From positions 1 through 64,000 of the forward strand of contig WQYI01000007.1 of NCBI GenBank assembly GCA_009781315.1: a DNA stretch of 64,000 nucleotides, written 5' to 3'. This DNA comes from Candidatus Endomicrobium embiratermitis. GTDB lineage: Bacteria > Elusimicrobiota > Endomicrobiia > Endomicrobiales > Endomicrobiaceae. This document shows positions 1 through 8,742 of this stretch, piece by piece (within the stretch, counting starts at the first letter, position 1; each line of letters starts with the position of its first letter). The position numbers were made by a program, and so were the translations under genes. The notes beneath the pieces are model-generated. The model saw only the letters and a program-made list of their open reading frames with translations. It did not search any database and was not told the DNA's origin.

Positions 1-388
<388 letters not shown>

Positions 389-436
389 ATTTATAGAGAT
401 TTGTTAATAAGCTCTTAATTACTGATACTACTCTCT

Positions 437-749
437 ATGAAAGCCTTTCGGCTTTCATGAATTGATTTTTACAAATGACCCTTGAATTACATGATTGCCT
501 CTTTTAATCGAGGCGCTTGTCTGCGTGTTATTTAGTATTCAAAGAACTTCTTTATTATTTCAAAGACGCTTTCGCGTCATTTTTACAGAGAAAAATATTA
601 TAACCCTTGTTTTCCGCTTTTTTATTAAACTTTTTTAAGTTTAATAAAGCTAACAAAGGTTTTTCTTTTAAATATTTAGTTAGGGTGTCTTTCTCTTAAG
701 GAAAGAATCTTATTGACCCTTGAAACTATCTAATCTTCTGCTGAAGATT
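437..749 (-). ncRNA. rRNA operon leader with boxA-like site and several hairpins
   Basis: Between the promoters and the 16S start is a leader of about 400 nt. It has perfect short hairpins at 438-445/450-457 and 565-569/574-578. In the transcript both carry a GAAA (GNRA-type) loop. Further hairpins lie at 497-501/510-514, 621-630/639-648 and 732-738/743-749. At 547-535 the minus strand reads GTTCTTTGAATAC, very like the boxA antitermination motif of rRNA leaders. Weaker boxA-like sites (GTTCTTT) lie near 775-788 and 894-905. The hairpins are seen directly. Their role in Nus-type antitermination or RNase III processing is inferred from how rRNA leaders work in general. Confidence 0.6.
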
Positions 750-808
750 TTCAAAACCATTTTTATTTGCTGCTTAAAACAAAAGAACTTTTCTGCGACT
801 GCTTTTTA

Positions 809-837
809 ATTAGACAAAATTTTAAAAATTTTGTCAA
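809..837 (-). promoter_or_regulatory. rRNA promoter P3
   Basis: On the minus strand: TTGACA (837-832), 17-base spacer, TCTAAT (814-809). The spacer lies within an AT-rich inverted repeat (GACAAAATTTT and its complement, about 813-835), which could be an operator or only a by-product of A/T tracts. The -10 is weaker than that of P1. Confidence 0.55.
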
Positions 838-858
838 GCATTTTTTTGCAACTCTATT

Positions 859-887
859 AGTTTACATAACTTATATTTTTTTGTCAA
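859..887 (-). promoter_or_regulatory. rRNA promoter P2
   Basis: On the minus strand: TTGACA (887-882), 17-base spacer, TAAACT (864-859). The -35 is preceded by the same A-run plus CTTGACA arrangement as P1 and P3, which suggests an UP-element-like A tract. Confidence 0.7.
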
Positions 888-964
888 GTGTTTTTTTAAA
901 GAACTTATTTTTCAGCTGACGCCTTATCGCGCAACAACTCCAAAATATTGTCTAACGCCTGATA

Positions 965-993
965 GTTATATAACATTTTAAAAAATGTGTCAA
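965..993 (-). promoter_or_regulatory. rRNA promoter P1
   Basis: On the minus strand: TTGACA (993-988), 17-base spacer, TATAAC (970-965), with an A-rich tract upstream of the -35. The -35 overlaps the stop codon of the AsmA-like gene. It is the most distal of three similar promoters reading into the 16S gene. Confidence 0.8.
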
Positions 994-1904
994 GCGGTTT
1001 TTTGATCTTTGCCGGAGGAATTTGCAAATGGATATGTAATTATTATTTCCTCGTCAATGTCATCGCTTTCGGTTTCAATATTGAATCCGGTATAATTGGA
1101 AATAATATCGCGCAATTTTGTTTTATTTATTTTCGCGACATAAGAAACTTCAAGTTCGCCTTCTTCCAAAAATTTTATTTCTCCTTCCGCGGAAAGAGAA
1201 AGCTCGGGAGATAAAAAGTCTCTTATATAAATTGTTTTAACGGAATTGTTGTATTTAAACGAAAGACTGCCGCTCCCGGAAAAAACAACAATACCGTATC
1301 CGGAAACTATTTCATAATCAAAAGAAATTTTTCCGTTGAAATTATCTTCATTGTCAAAACCGTCGGACTTTAAAATTACGTTTTTAAAATCTATTTCAAA
1401 CAAATTAAATTTTAAATTAACTTTGCTTTCGTCTATAAATACAGAACGGATTTCAAAGCTTTTAATTAATCCTTGTTTAAGCGATTTTCCCATAAACAAA
1501 TACTTCAGATTTGAAAAAAGACCGGCGTACCCCGTTTTATTATTTTTTCCGTAATCCAAATTTAAATTAACTCCTTTGACATAAACATTTTCAACATAAA
1601 AATCTCTGCGCAGCATTTTTAAAACCGATATTTTTGCCGCAGCCGAATTTATTGAAACCAATGTTCCGGATTTGAATCCGCCTTTTGCGGCGATAGAATA
1701 ATCTTTTAAGTTAAATCTTCCGAAAGGAGACAGCGAAACAAGCGATACGTCGTTCTCCCTCTGAAACAGCATTCTCGTAATTCTTTTGGTTTCTTTTGCC
1801 AATCTGTCGTTGCTGAAATACGCGTTAAACGCCAACAGGTACGCGCAAAACACAAACCCGAACAACAACAATACGAGAAAAAATATTATTACGAGATTTT
1901 TCAT
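990..1904 (-). CDS. AsmA/TamB-like membrane-anchored protein
   Basis: A 304-residue protein with one N-terminal membrane segment (about residues 4-25) followed by a beta-rich extracytoplasmic part. The stretch from about residue 55 (SPFGRFNLKDYSI and on) resembles the N-terminal region of AsmA/DUF748/TamB-type proteins, which act in envelope lipid transport or outer-membrane assembly. It is much shorter than classic AsmA, so it is either a small family member or only loosely related. Its ATG overlaps the stop of the preceding gene (ATGA at 1904-1901), so the two are translationally coupled. Its own stop lies inside the -35 of rRNA promoter P1. Topology is clear; family assignment is moderate and function is unknown. 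Confidence 0.6.
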   Translation of the reverse strand: MKNLVIIFFLVLLLFGFVFCAYLLAFNAYFSNDRLAKETKRITRMLFQRENDVSLVSLSPFGRFNLKDYSIAAKGGFKSGTLVSINSAAAKISVLKMLRRDFYVENVYVKGVNLNLDYGKNNKTGYAGLFSNLKYLFMGKSLKQGLIKSFEIRSVFIDESKVNLKFNLFEIDFKNVILKSDGFDNEDNFNGKISFDYEIVSGYGIVVFSGSGSLSFKYNNSVKTIYIRDFLSPELSLSAEGEIKFLEEGELEVSYVAKINKTKLRDIISNYTGFNIETESDDIDEEIIITYPFANSSGKDQKTA

Positions 1905-2686
1905 TCTGATTGTTCCGTTTTATTATTTTCCAAAACCTGTTCTTTTTCTTTAGGATATTCTATTACGGATATTTCATATTTTACGCTTTCTTTATTGCCG
2001 GCCCTGTCTGATACCAAAAATATTATTCTATAATTTCCCGGACGCAAAAAAGCGTCATATATGTCGTCGGTTCCGTCCCACGTTATAATCTCGGGAATTT
2101 TTTCTTCAAACTTGAAATCTTTTACTTCTTTATCCTTGTAATTGATGACTTTAATGTAACTTCCGGAGGAATCTATTTCATTTTCATCGCCGCAACTCAA
2201 ATACAAGTTTATATTTTTATTCATTTTGCCGTTACGGTCTATAAAATAAACGTCGTCGGCTGCCTTAAGAGACACAAAAGGCGGCGTATTGTCGACGATA
2301 ATCCCCGGATCGTCAAATTTAAAATCGCCCTTGTCGGTTTGCACGTAAATTTCCGCGCTATAACGCCCGTCGGCAACAATAAATCCGTCGTTATTTAATC
2401 CGTCCCATACGATTTTTTCCGGAAGTTTTTTTCTGCCGCTTAAGATTTTAACAATATCGCCGTTTTCGTCCCGTACGGTAAACGTCCATAATTTTATTTT
2501 ATTAGCCCCTTTAACCGCCGGATAAAATATAACGCCTTCTTTAGTCTTTGTCAAAGGAGAAAATAAAATGTTTTCCAATACGACATTTAAAGAAGGTTTT
2601 ACCGTTTGCCCGTCTCGTACTTCCTGAGAATTTGCAAAACAAACAAATATGAATACAACGGATAGCGAGGCTATAATCTTTTTCAC
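1901..2686 (-). CDS. Secreted FlgD-Ig-like repeat protein
   Basis: A 261-residue protein with an N-terminal signal peptide (cleavage probably after the ANS in residues 18-20). Two similar halves follow, each with the FlgD Ig-like pattern: 'W-T/F..D..G..V', then 'P.K/EIVWDG-N..G' and 'DGRY...I.V.D' (about residues 65-125 and 165-245). Such domains occur in cell-surface proteins of Gram-negative phyla. The start codon is GTG. It sits directly behind an extended -10 (TGTTATAAT at 2702-2694) with no Shine-Dalgarno, so the transcript may be leaderless. Overlaps the AsmA-like gene by 4 bases and probably forms a two-gene operon with it. Exact role unknown. Confidence 0.6.
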   Translation of the reverse strand: MKKIIASLSVVFIFVCFANSQEVRDGQTVKPSLNVVLENILFSPLTKTKEGVIFYPAVKGANKIKLWTFTVRDENGDIVKILSGRKKLPEKIVWDGLNNDGFIVADGRYSAEIYVQTDKGDFKFDDPGIIVDNTPPFVSLKAADDVYFIDRNGKMNKNINLYLSCGDENEIDSSGSYIKVINYKDKEVKDFKFEEKIPEIITWDGTDDIYDAFLRPGNYRIIFLVSDRAGNKESVKYEISVIEYPKEKEQVLENNKTEQSE

Positions 2687-2693
2687 GACACAT

Positions 2694-2702
2694 ATTATAA
2701 CA
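2694..2702 (-). promoter_or_regulatory. Extended -10 promoter just upstream of a GTG start
   Basis: Minus strand TGTTATAAT, a consensus extended -10, ends 7 bases before the GTG at 2686. There is no convincing -35; the upstream DNA is the ppdK terminator. The predicted transcription start falls on or next to the start codon. Confidence 0.5.
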
Positions 2703-2713
2703 TTTTTAATAAA

Positions 2714-2753
2714 ACAAAAACGCCCGCTTTTTTGTATACTCGGGCGTTTTTGT
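2714..2753 (-). terminator. Rho-independent terminator of ppdK
   Basis: A 13-bp perfect stem (2714-2726 with 2741-2753, GC core CGCCCG/CGGGCG) and a 14-base loop, flanked by A/T runs on both sides so it can work in both directions. It lies 14 bases beyond the ppdK stop codon. Confidence 0.85.
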
Positions 2754-2766
2754 TTTTACGGATAAT

Positions 2767-5562
2767 TTATTTCTTTTTTGATTTGGACTTTTTAACAGGC
2801 TTAGCCTTAGATTTTGCCTTGGGCTTTGCCTTTTCTTGTTTTTTCTCTTTAATTACCGCCTGCGCCGCAGACAATCTCGCAATCGGAACTCTGAAAGGCG
2901 AGCATGAAACGTAGCTCATGCCCACATTATGGCAAAACTCTATGGATTTCGGGTCGCCGCCGTGTTCGCCGCATATGCCTATTTTCATATCTTTTCTTAC
3001 GTCTCTGCCGAGCTCTACGCCGTAAGCTATAAGCTGGCCTACGCCGTCAACGTCTATGGTCTGGAACGGATCGTCGGAAAGAACTTTTTTACTAAGATAA
3101 TCTCCGAGGAAACCGCCTATATCGTCTCTTGAAAAACCGAAACTCATCTGCGTTAAATCGTTCGTGCCGAATGAGAAAAATTCCGCGACTTCCGCCATCT
3201 GGTCGGCAAGTAAAGCGGCTCTCGGTATTTCTATCATCGTGCCGAAAGAATAACCCAGTTTCTTGACGCCCATTTTCGAGATAACTTCCTGATAAACTCT
3301 GTCTACTATGGCTTTCTGGTTTTTAAGTTCATTAACCGAACATGTCACGGGAACCATTATTTCGGGGAAAACTTTTTTACCCTCTTTTACAAGTTCAGCC
3401 GTCGCTTCAAATATCGCTCTCACCTGCATCTCGGTTATTTCGGGATAGGTTACGCCAAGACGAACGCCTCTGTGTCCCATCATCGGGTTTGTTTCATGCA
3501 GAGATTCGGCTCTTTTATCAAATTCGGCAATGTTTATACCGATGCTGTCCGCGATAATCTGTTTTTTGCTTGTTTCATTGGGAATAAATTCGTGTAAAGG
3601 CGGGTCAAGAAGCCTTACTGTTACGGCATAGCCGTCCATGGCTTCCAAAGTGCCTTTAATAGAATCTTTAAAGAACGGGAAAAGCTCGTTAAGCGCTTTA
3701 ACTCTTTCTTCCGTCGTGTTTGAAACTATCATTTTTCTTAACGCGAAAAGAGGTTTTTCGGAATTCTCGCCGTAGAACATATGCTCGGTTCTGAAAAGAC
3801 CGATGCCTTCCGCGCCGAAGAGCCTTGCTTTTTTCGCGTCGGCGGGAGTATCCGCGTTAGTGCGGACTTTTAGAGTTCTTACGGAGTCGCAAACTTTCAA
3901 GAAATCGAAAAGAAGCGCGTTTTCCGTAGCGTCAACCATTTCCAGTTTACCTTCGTAAACGTTACCCTTTGTTCCGTTAAGCGTGAACCAATCGCCTTCT
4001 TTATATTCTTTTCCGTCTATTTTTACCGTTTTAGCGTTCAAATCCACATGCAACGCGGCGCAGCCGACTATGCAGCATTTTCCCCAGCCGCGGGCTACAA
4101 GAGCCGCGTGGGAAGTCATACCGCCGCGCGCCGTGAGAATTGCCTGAGCCGCTCTCATGCCTTCAACGTCTTCGGGATTTGTTTCTTCTCTTACTAAAAT
4201 AACTTTTTTGCCTTCATCGTTCCATTTAACCGCGTCTTCAGCCGAGAAAACTATCATTCCCGCCGCTCCTCCCGGACCCGCGGGAAGACCTTTTGCCAAA
4301 ACTTTTGCCGCGCTTTCGGCTTTAGGATTTATTATCGGATGAAGAAGTTCGTCAAGCTGGGCCGGCGAAACTCTTAAAACGGCTTCTTCTTTGGATATAA
4401 GCTTTTCTTTCAGCATATCCATCGCCATTTTTACCGCGGCAGGACCGTTTCTTTTGCCCGAACGGCATTGGAGCATCCAAAGTTTACCTTCTTCTATAGT
4501 AAACTCGATGTCCTGCATATCTTTATAGTGTTTTTCAAGTTTTTTCTGTATCGAGAAAAGTTCTTTATAGTCTTTAGGCATTGCTTGTTCAAGCGTTTTC
4601 TCGCCTTTATTGTGCTCGCTCTGGGAAGCCGCGTTTATCGGGGCCGGGGTACGGATACCGGCGACAACGTCTTCGCCCTGCGCGTTGACTAAATATTCTC
4701 CGTAAAATCTGGAATCGCCGTTACCCGGATTTCTGGTAAAAGCCACGCCCGTCGCGGAAGTGTCGCCCATATTTCCGAAAACCATTGACTGAACGTTGAC
4801 GGCTGTTCCCCATTCGTCCGGAATTCCTTCGATTTTTCTGTAAGCTATCGCTCTTTTTCCGTTCCATGAAGCAAAAACCGCGCCGACTCCGCCCCAAACT
4901 TGTTTGTAAGGATCGTCCGGAAAATCTTTTCCCAAAACTTCTTTTACCTTAACTTTAAACTGAGCGCAGAGTTTTTTGAGGTCTTGCGCGTCAAGATCCG
5001 TGTCGAGGGTTACGCCTTTGGCTTTTTTCGCCGCTTCCATTATTCTTTCAAGCTGTTTACGTATACCCATATCGTCTTTAGGCTCTATACCTTCGGCTTT
5101 CTCCATAACTACGTCGGAATACATCATTATAAGCCTTCTGTACGCGTCGTAAACAAATCTTTCATTTTTGGTTTTTTCTATCAAAGCCGGAATTGTTTTT
5201 GTGGTAAGACCCACGTTTAAAACGGTTTCCATCATTCCCGGCATCGAGCTTCTCGCGCCTGAACGCACCGAAACAAGCAAAGGATTTTTTTCGTCGCCGA
5301 ATTTTTTGCCTATAACTTTTTCAACGTCTTTCATCGCGTTTGTAACCTGCTTTTCAAGTTCCGCAGGGTATTTTTTGCCGTGTTCATAATAATATGTGCA
5401 TACTTCGGTGGTAATCGTAAATCCGGGAGGAACGGGAAGTTTTAAATCTTTGTGTCCCGCCATTTCCGCGAGATTCGCGCCTTTACCTCCTAGTAAATTT
5501 TTCATGCTGCCGTTTCCGTCGGCTTTACCGCCGCCGAAAAAATACACGTACTTGTTGGGCAT
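2767..5562 (-). CDS. ppdK: Pyruvate, phosphate dikinase
   Basis: Interconverts pyruvate, ATP and Pi with PEP, AMP and PPi in the cytoplasm. In several anaerobes it replaces or complements pyruvate kinase in glycolysis. The 931-residue protein has the family architecture: N-terminal nucleotide-binding region (FGGGKADGNGSMKNLLGGKG near the start), central phosphohistidine domain with the motif GGMTSHAALVARGWGK (about residue 480), and C-terminal PEP/pyruvate TIM barrel (FRTEHMF, SFGTNDLTQMSFGFSRDD, GICGEHGGDP). The ATG at 5562 has a good ribosome site (AGGAG, 7-base gap). After the conserved end (about residue 900) comes an unusual tail of about 30 residues made almost only of Lys, Ala, Pro and Ser. 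A 265-base leader precedes it and a terminator follows, so it is probably monocistronic. Confidence 0.96.
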   Translation of the reverse strand: MPNKYVYFFGGGKADGNGSMKNLLGGKGANLAEMAGHKDLKLPVPPGFTITTEVCTYYYEHGKKYPAELEKQVTNAMKDVEKVIGKKFGDEKNPLLVSVRSGARSSMPGMMETVLNVGLTTKTIPALIEKTKNERFVYDAYRRLIMMYSDVVMEKAEGIEPKDDMGIRKQLERIMEAAKKAKGVTLDTDLDAQDLKKLCAQFKVKVKEVLGKDFPDDPYKQVWGGVGAVFASWNGKRAIAYRKIEGIPDEWGTAVNVQSMVFGNMGDTSATGVAFTRNPGNGDSRFYGEYLVNAQGEDVVAGIRTPAPINAASQSEHNKGEKTLEQAMPKDYKELFSIQKKLEKHYKDMQDIEFTIEEGKLWMLQCRSGKRNGPAAVKMAMDMLKEKLISKEEAVLRVSPAQLDELLHPIINPKAESAAKVLAKGLPAGPGGAAGMIVFSAEDAVKWNDEGKKVILVREETNPEDVEGMRAAQAILTARGGMTSHAALVARGWGKCCIVGCAALHVDLNAKTVKIDGKEYKEGDWFTLNGTKGNVYEGKLEMVDATENALLFDFLKVCDSVRTLKVRTNADTPADAKKARLFGAEGIGLFRTEHMFYGENSEKPLFALRKMIVSNTTEERVKALNELFPFFKDSIKGTLEAMDGYAVTVRLLDPPLHEFIPNETSKKQIIADSIGINIAEFDKRAESLHETNPMMGHRGVRLGVTYPEITEMQVRAIFEATAELVKEGKKVFPEIMVPVTCSVNELKNQKAIVDRVYQEVISKMGVKKLGYSFGTMIEIPRAALLADQMAEVAEFFSFGTNDLTQMSFGFSRDDIGGFLGDYLSKKVLSDDPFQTIDVDGVGQLIAYGVELGRDVRKDMKIGICGEHGGDPKSIEFCHNVGMSYVSCSPFRVPIARLSAAQAVIKEKKQEKAKPKAKSKAKPVKKSKSKKK

Positions 5563-5827
5563 AACTGAACTCCTTTATATAAATTTCTTGTCCGGAATTG
5601 ACAAAAGCAAGTTTTAATTCCGATATATTTCATTCCCGAGGGACATTTGCCCCCTGTTTGCAGAGTTTTTTCAAAACTCCGCCTTCAGCAGTGCGGGGAT
5701 TCATGTTTACAGCTTACCTGGTTTAAAAACCATTTTTTTACTACGGAGTGATTCTGAAGAGTTGAGCGAAGTTAAAGACAACGGCGGATTGAGCCGTATT
5801 TTCAACTTTTAACCTTACCCTTTTTCG
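5563..5827 (-). other. ppdK upstream region with strong RNA-like inverted repeats
   Basis: No gene is seen in these 265 bases. Read on the minus strand there is a long hairpin around 5695-5650: a ten-pair stem (GCGGAGTTTT with AAAACTCTGC) extended by CTG/CAG and CCCC/GGGG pairs around a small bulge. A second 7-bp stem (5593-5599 with 5616-5622) lies just before the ppdK ribosome site. I matched it to no known riboswitch or small RNA. It could be a structured 5' leader or a small RNA. Confidence 0.35.
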
Positions 5828-6724
5828 TTATCTCAGTTCCGCGCTAATTCGTTCCGATAAAAAAACAAAATCAGGGTTTCTAGGGTCCATCGCCAAGGCG
5901 TCTTCCAAATAAGATTTAGCCGTTTCAAATCTTCCTTTTTCAAAATATTTAACGGCTTGACTATATAATTCTTTTGTTCTTTTTTCATTAGGATAAGAAA
6001 TCTGATAACTTTGCATCAATCCCCTGACAAATTTCATACTTTCATATTTTTCGGCCAAATAGGAAACTATGTTTTGAGCTTTTTTAAAATTTTCGTTTTT
6101 AAACGCTTCTACGGAAGTTATAAATTTTTGTCTGTCTTCAGGCGCAAATTTCAAAGACTTGGCCTCTAAGTCCGACTTCATGACGTTATATCTGCGTTCA
6201 TCTTCCATTTCAGGAACTAAATCCACGGCTTTTTTGTAAAACAAAAACCCTTCATAAAAATTTCCGTCGTTTAAAGCCGATTCCGACAGAGTCAAATAAT
6301 CTTCAGCCGTAGTCCTTTTGAAAATATACATTTTCTCTTTTATTATCATAATTGTATTTTTCAAATCAACAGCGTCTCTATATCCGGGATTTGCAAGCAG
6401 AATATCATCTAAAATAGATTCGGCTTTATCTATTTTACCGTCAAGATAATACCGGCGGGCTTTAGCAAAAGACGACAAAGCCTGACTAAGACTCTTAATC
6501 TTAATTTTTTCTTCTTTCTTTTTAATTGAAGAAGAAACCTGGCTCTTACTTTTTTCTTCTTTAATTGAAGGAATAACAGGACTCTTAATTTTTTCTTCTT
6601 CCTTTTTACTTGAAAAGGAAACATCGTCTTTTTTTACAGCTTTCTTTTTGCTTACTCCCGCCCCGTAAGCCGCAGAACCTGCCATAATCAAAGCAACAAA
6701 AATGCAAATCAGTTTATTTCCCAT
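5828..6724 (-). CDS. Secreted TPR-repeat protein
   Basis: About 298 residues from the ATG at 6724. That ATG is chosen because AGGAG lies 5 bases upstream; an in-frame TTG 18 bases earlier lacks a site. An N-terminal signal peptide (LICIFVALIMAGSAAYGAG) is followed by a Lys/Ser/Glu-rich low-complexity stretch (about residues 25-80) with three near-repeated 'IKxxEEK(I/S)KS' blocks. TPR-like helical pairs follow (AKARRYYLDGKIDKAESILD near 90; AVKYFEKGRFETAKSYLEDAL near 265). It lies downstream of pilMNO/PQ and the receiver gene, so it may help pilus assembly as a periplasmic scaffold; that is inference from context. The low-complexity part has no assigned role. Confidence 0.65.
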   Translation of the reverse strand: MGNKLICIFVALIMAGSAAYGAGVSKKKAVKKDDVSFSSKKEEEKIKSPVIPSIKEEKSKSQVSSSIKKKEEKIKIKSLSQALSSFAKARRYYLDGKIDKAESILDDILLANPGYRDAVDLKNTIMIIKEKMYIFKRTTAEDYLTLSESALNDGNFYEGFLFYKKAVDLVPEMEDERRYNVMKSDLEAKSLKFAPEDRQKFITSVEAFKNENFKKAQNIVSYLAEKYESMKFVRGLMQSYQISYPNEKRTKELYSQAVKYFEKGRFETAKSYLEDALAMDPRNPDFVFLSERISAELR

Positions 6725-6732
6725 ACGAGCTC

Positions 6733-7296
6733 CTAATCCCAATAAAATTCTTTTATTCTTCTTATAATTTTATTGGGAATTGTTTTTATTTTTCCCAAAA
6801 CGCTTTCTTTATTTATAGGAATAAGACTATCTTTACTCGCAAGTATTGCTATGTCTTCGTCATTTACGTCTTTTAACTCGCCGATAACGGAATTATGAAG
6901 ATTTGCTTTGCCTTCGTAAAAAGATTCTTTTTCATTAAGCACGATTCTCATTTCAGACACAAGAGCGTCTATATTTACGGGCTTTATCAAATAATCGTAT
7001 GCTCCGACTCTCATAGAATCGACGGCATTTTCAACGGAACTGTATCCCGTAACTACTATCGGCACAGTTTCTTTATCAACCGTCAAAGAATCTTTTATTA
7101 CCGCAAGCCCGTTCGTATCCGGAAGCCTGTAATCCACAAGCAAAATTTCATAATGCGATTGCTTTACCAGCAGCAAAGCTTCCGCGCCGTTTTCAGCGAC
7201 ATCCACATCAAACCCTTTTGCCCTGAGATTTTCAGCCAAAGTATCTCTTGCTATTTCATCATCTTCAACGATAAGAACTTTAATATTCTCAACCAC
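6733..7296 (-). CDS. Response regulator with receiver domain and no DNA-binding output
   Basis: A 187-residue protein with a complete CheY-like receiver domain at 1-120: acidic pocket E11/D12/D13, phospho-acceptor D55, T83 and K105 in IKP. The last 65 residues carry no helix-turn-helix or enzyme motif that I recognise, so output is probably by protein contact. The start is GTG with AGGA 6 bases upstream. It follows pilQ (with a repeat element between) and comes directly before the TPR gene, so it may adjust the pilus machinery in the manner of PilG/PilH-type regulators. No histidine kinase is in the window. Confidence 0.85.
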   Translation of the reverse strand: MVENIKVLIVEDDEIARDTLAENLRAKGFDVDVAENGAEALLLVKQSHYEILLVDYRLPDTNGLAVIKDSLTVDKETVPIVVTGYSSVENAVDSMRVGAYDYLIKPVNIDALVSEMRIVLNEKESFYEGKANLHNSVIGELKDVNDEDIAILASKDSLIPINKESVLGKIKTIPNKIIRRIKEFYWD

Positions 7297-7312
7297 AAAG
7301 CATCCTTTTAAT

Positions 7313-7386
7313 TTAATAATTACGAACCGGCAACAACTCTAAACCGCGGTTTTATTCTTTATTCGTAATTCGCCGTTTGCAATTGC
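7313..7386. repeat. Dispersed inverted repeat, arm type C
   Basis: Arms of the AATTACGAA kind (TAATTACGAA on the left, TTCGTAATTCG on the right) around a central CCGGCAACAACTCTAAACCG. It fills the gap between pilQ and the receiver gene. Same family as 16018-16085, 17579-17690 and 26663-26740. Confidence 0.6.
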
Positions 7387-7395
7387 TTTCCGATA

Positions 7396-8742
7396 TCAAT
7401 TTACAATTTTGGCTGTAATAAATATTGTAAGTTCATGCCTTGATTTATCTTTTGAAACGGATTTAAAGAGATAGCCTAAAATAGGAATATCGCCCAAAAG
7501 AGGAATTTTAGTTATGGTGTCATTTTCAGTTTCTCTTATTAATCCGCCGATAACGGCCGTTTCGCCGCTTCTCAAAATCATTACGGTATTAGCTTTGCTT
7601 ACGTTAATAACAGGAATTCCGTCAAAAGTTTCACCGGTTCTAAAACTTTGTTCGGGAGCTATGTCGAGAACTATTGTTCCGTCTCTGTTAATCTGCGGTC
7701 TGACCTTCATTTTCAATCCTACTTCCTTAAACGAGATAGTTCTGGTAATAAGCCCTGTGGACTCGCTTACGGAACTGTTACTTACGTAAGGTATTTCTTC
7801 TATAATATCAATCGTAGCTTCCTGATTGTTCAAAACGATTAATTTCGGATTTGTAAGAATTTTCGCGTTTGTATTTTGCATACCTGCGAAGAAAGTTCCA
7901 ACAATATTGTAATCGCCGGCGAGAATAGCCGTGCTGAATCTGCCGATTCCGCTGGCGTTTGCCAAAGAAACAAGTTCCTGTTGGTAATTTGCCGTGGGTT
8001 TTAAAGGAGTAGTAACTCCCTGGGCAAGAGAAAGAGGATCCGCCCAAAAATAACCTCCTGCATTATTGTAAGCGTTGGCCATGTATTTTCCGTCATTTTT
8101 TGACACATCCGCCGGAGGTATTATTTCTTTAACGTCGAATTTCGGAGCTCTAAATATATTGTCTATCTGCGTGCCTACCTGTAACCTGTTGCCCAAATTG
8201 ACATCCACGATCTTCGACTCGATTTGAACCTGCGGAGTAGGAACGTCCAAAGTGCGCACCAAAAGTTCTATTTTATCTATTGTGTCGGCCAAATCCGTAA
8301 TCAAAAGAGAATTTGTCCTTTCGTCAAAAGTTATTTTTCCTCCTTTTGTAAGACGGACGTCAAGGATTTTTGCCAAGTCTGCGGCTTTGGCGTAATTGCA
8401 AAAAATTACTTTTGAAACCGTTATAGGAGACACGTCGTTTTTGCTTTTTATAACGTAAATGTCCGTTTCTCCCTGTTTTACGTAATAAAGGTCGTAAGTG
8501 TCGAGCAAGGCGTTTATGGCTTCGTCCGGAGTTACGTCTTTTAAGGTAAGAACTATTTTCTTATTTAAAAGATCGGCGTCAGTAATAAACTTCCTGCCGG
8601 TTTTCATGCTTAAAACATTAAGAACCGTATAAAGCGTCGTCCCCTGAAAATCCACAGATATAAGCCCTTTTGTGGATTGTGCGAAAACCGTCTGAAAACA
8701 CAAAAATACTGAAACGATTAAAACTGCTAACTTTTTCATCAT
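7396..8742 (-). CDS. pilQ: Type IV pilus secretin (outer-membrane channel)
   Basis: A 448-residue protein with a signal peptide (MMKKLAVLIVSVFLCFQTVFA), an STN-type N domain (about 25-105, VDFQGTTLYTVLNVLS), a secretin N1/NolW-like domain (about 110-170, TNSLLITD), and the C-terminal secretin domain with NPKLIVLNNQEATI and VIGGLIRETEND. It forms the ring through which the pilus crosses the outer membrane. It is shorter than proteobacterial PilQ because AMIN domains are missing, as in other non-proteobacterial secretins. The ATG at 8742 has GGAGG 4 bases upstream and overlaps the stop of the preceding gene. It is last of the pilM-N-O/P-Q set. Confidence 0.9.
   Translation of the reverse strand: MMKKLAVLIVSVFLCFQTVFAQSTKGLISVDFQGTTLYTVLNVLSMKTGRKFITDADLLNKKIVLTLKDVTPDEAINALLDTYDLYYVKQGETDIYVIKSKNDVSPITVSKVIFCNYAKAADLAKILDVRLTKGGKITFDERTNSLLITDLADTIDKIELLVRTLDVPTPQVQIESKIVDVNLGNRLQVGTQIDNIFRAPKFDVKEIIPPADVSKNDGKYMANAYNNAGGYFWADPLSLAQGVTTPLKPTANYQQELVSLANASGIGRFSTAILAGDYNIVGTFFAGMQNTNAKILTNPKLIVLNNQEATIDIIEEIPYVSNSSVSESTGLITRTISFKEVGLKMKVRPQINRDGTIVLDIAPEQSFRTGETFDGIPVINVSKANTVMILRSGETAVIGGLIRETENDTITKIPLLGDIPILGYLFKSVSKDKSRHELTIFITAKIVN

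Noticed and set aside
4900-5389. Open frames on the plus strand opposite ppdK
   Set aside because: They are shadows of the strongly conserved PPDK frame, with no ribosome sites and no recognisable proteins.
5563-5827. Known riboswitch or 6S/SRP RNA before ppdK
   Set aside because: I compared from memory with TPP, cobalamin, c-di-GMP, SAM, glycine, fluoride and Mn types and with 6S and SRP cores; none of the conserved loops is present.
6430-6624. Lys/Arg-rich small frame inside the TPR gene
   Set aside because: It is an out-of-frame reading of the Lys/Ser/Glu low-complexity stretch.
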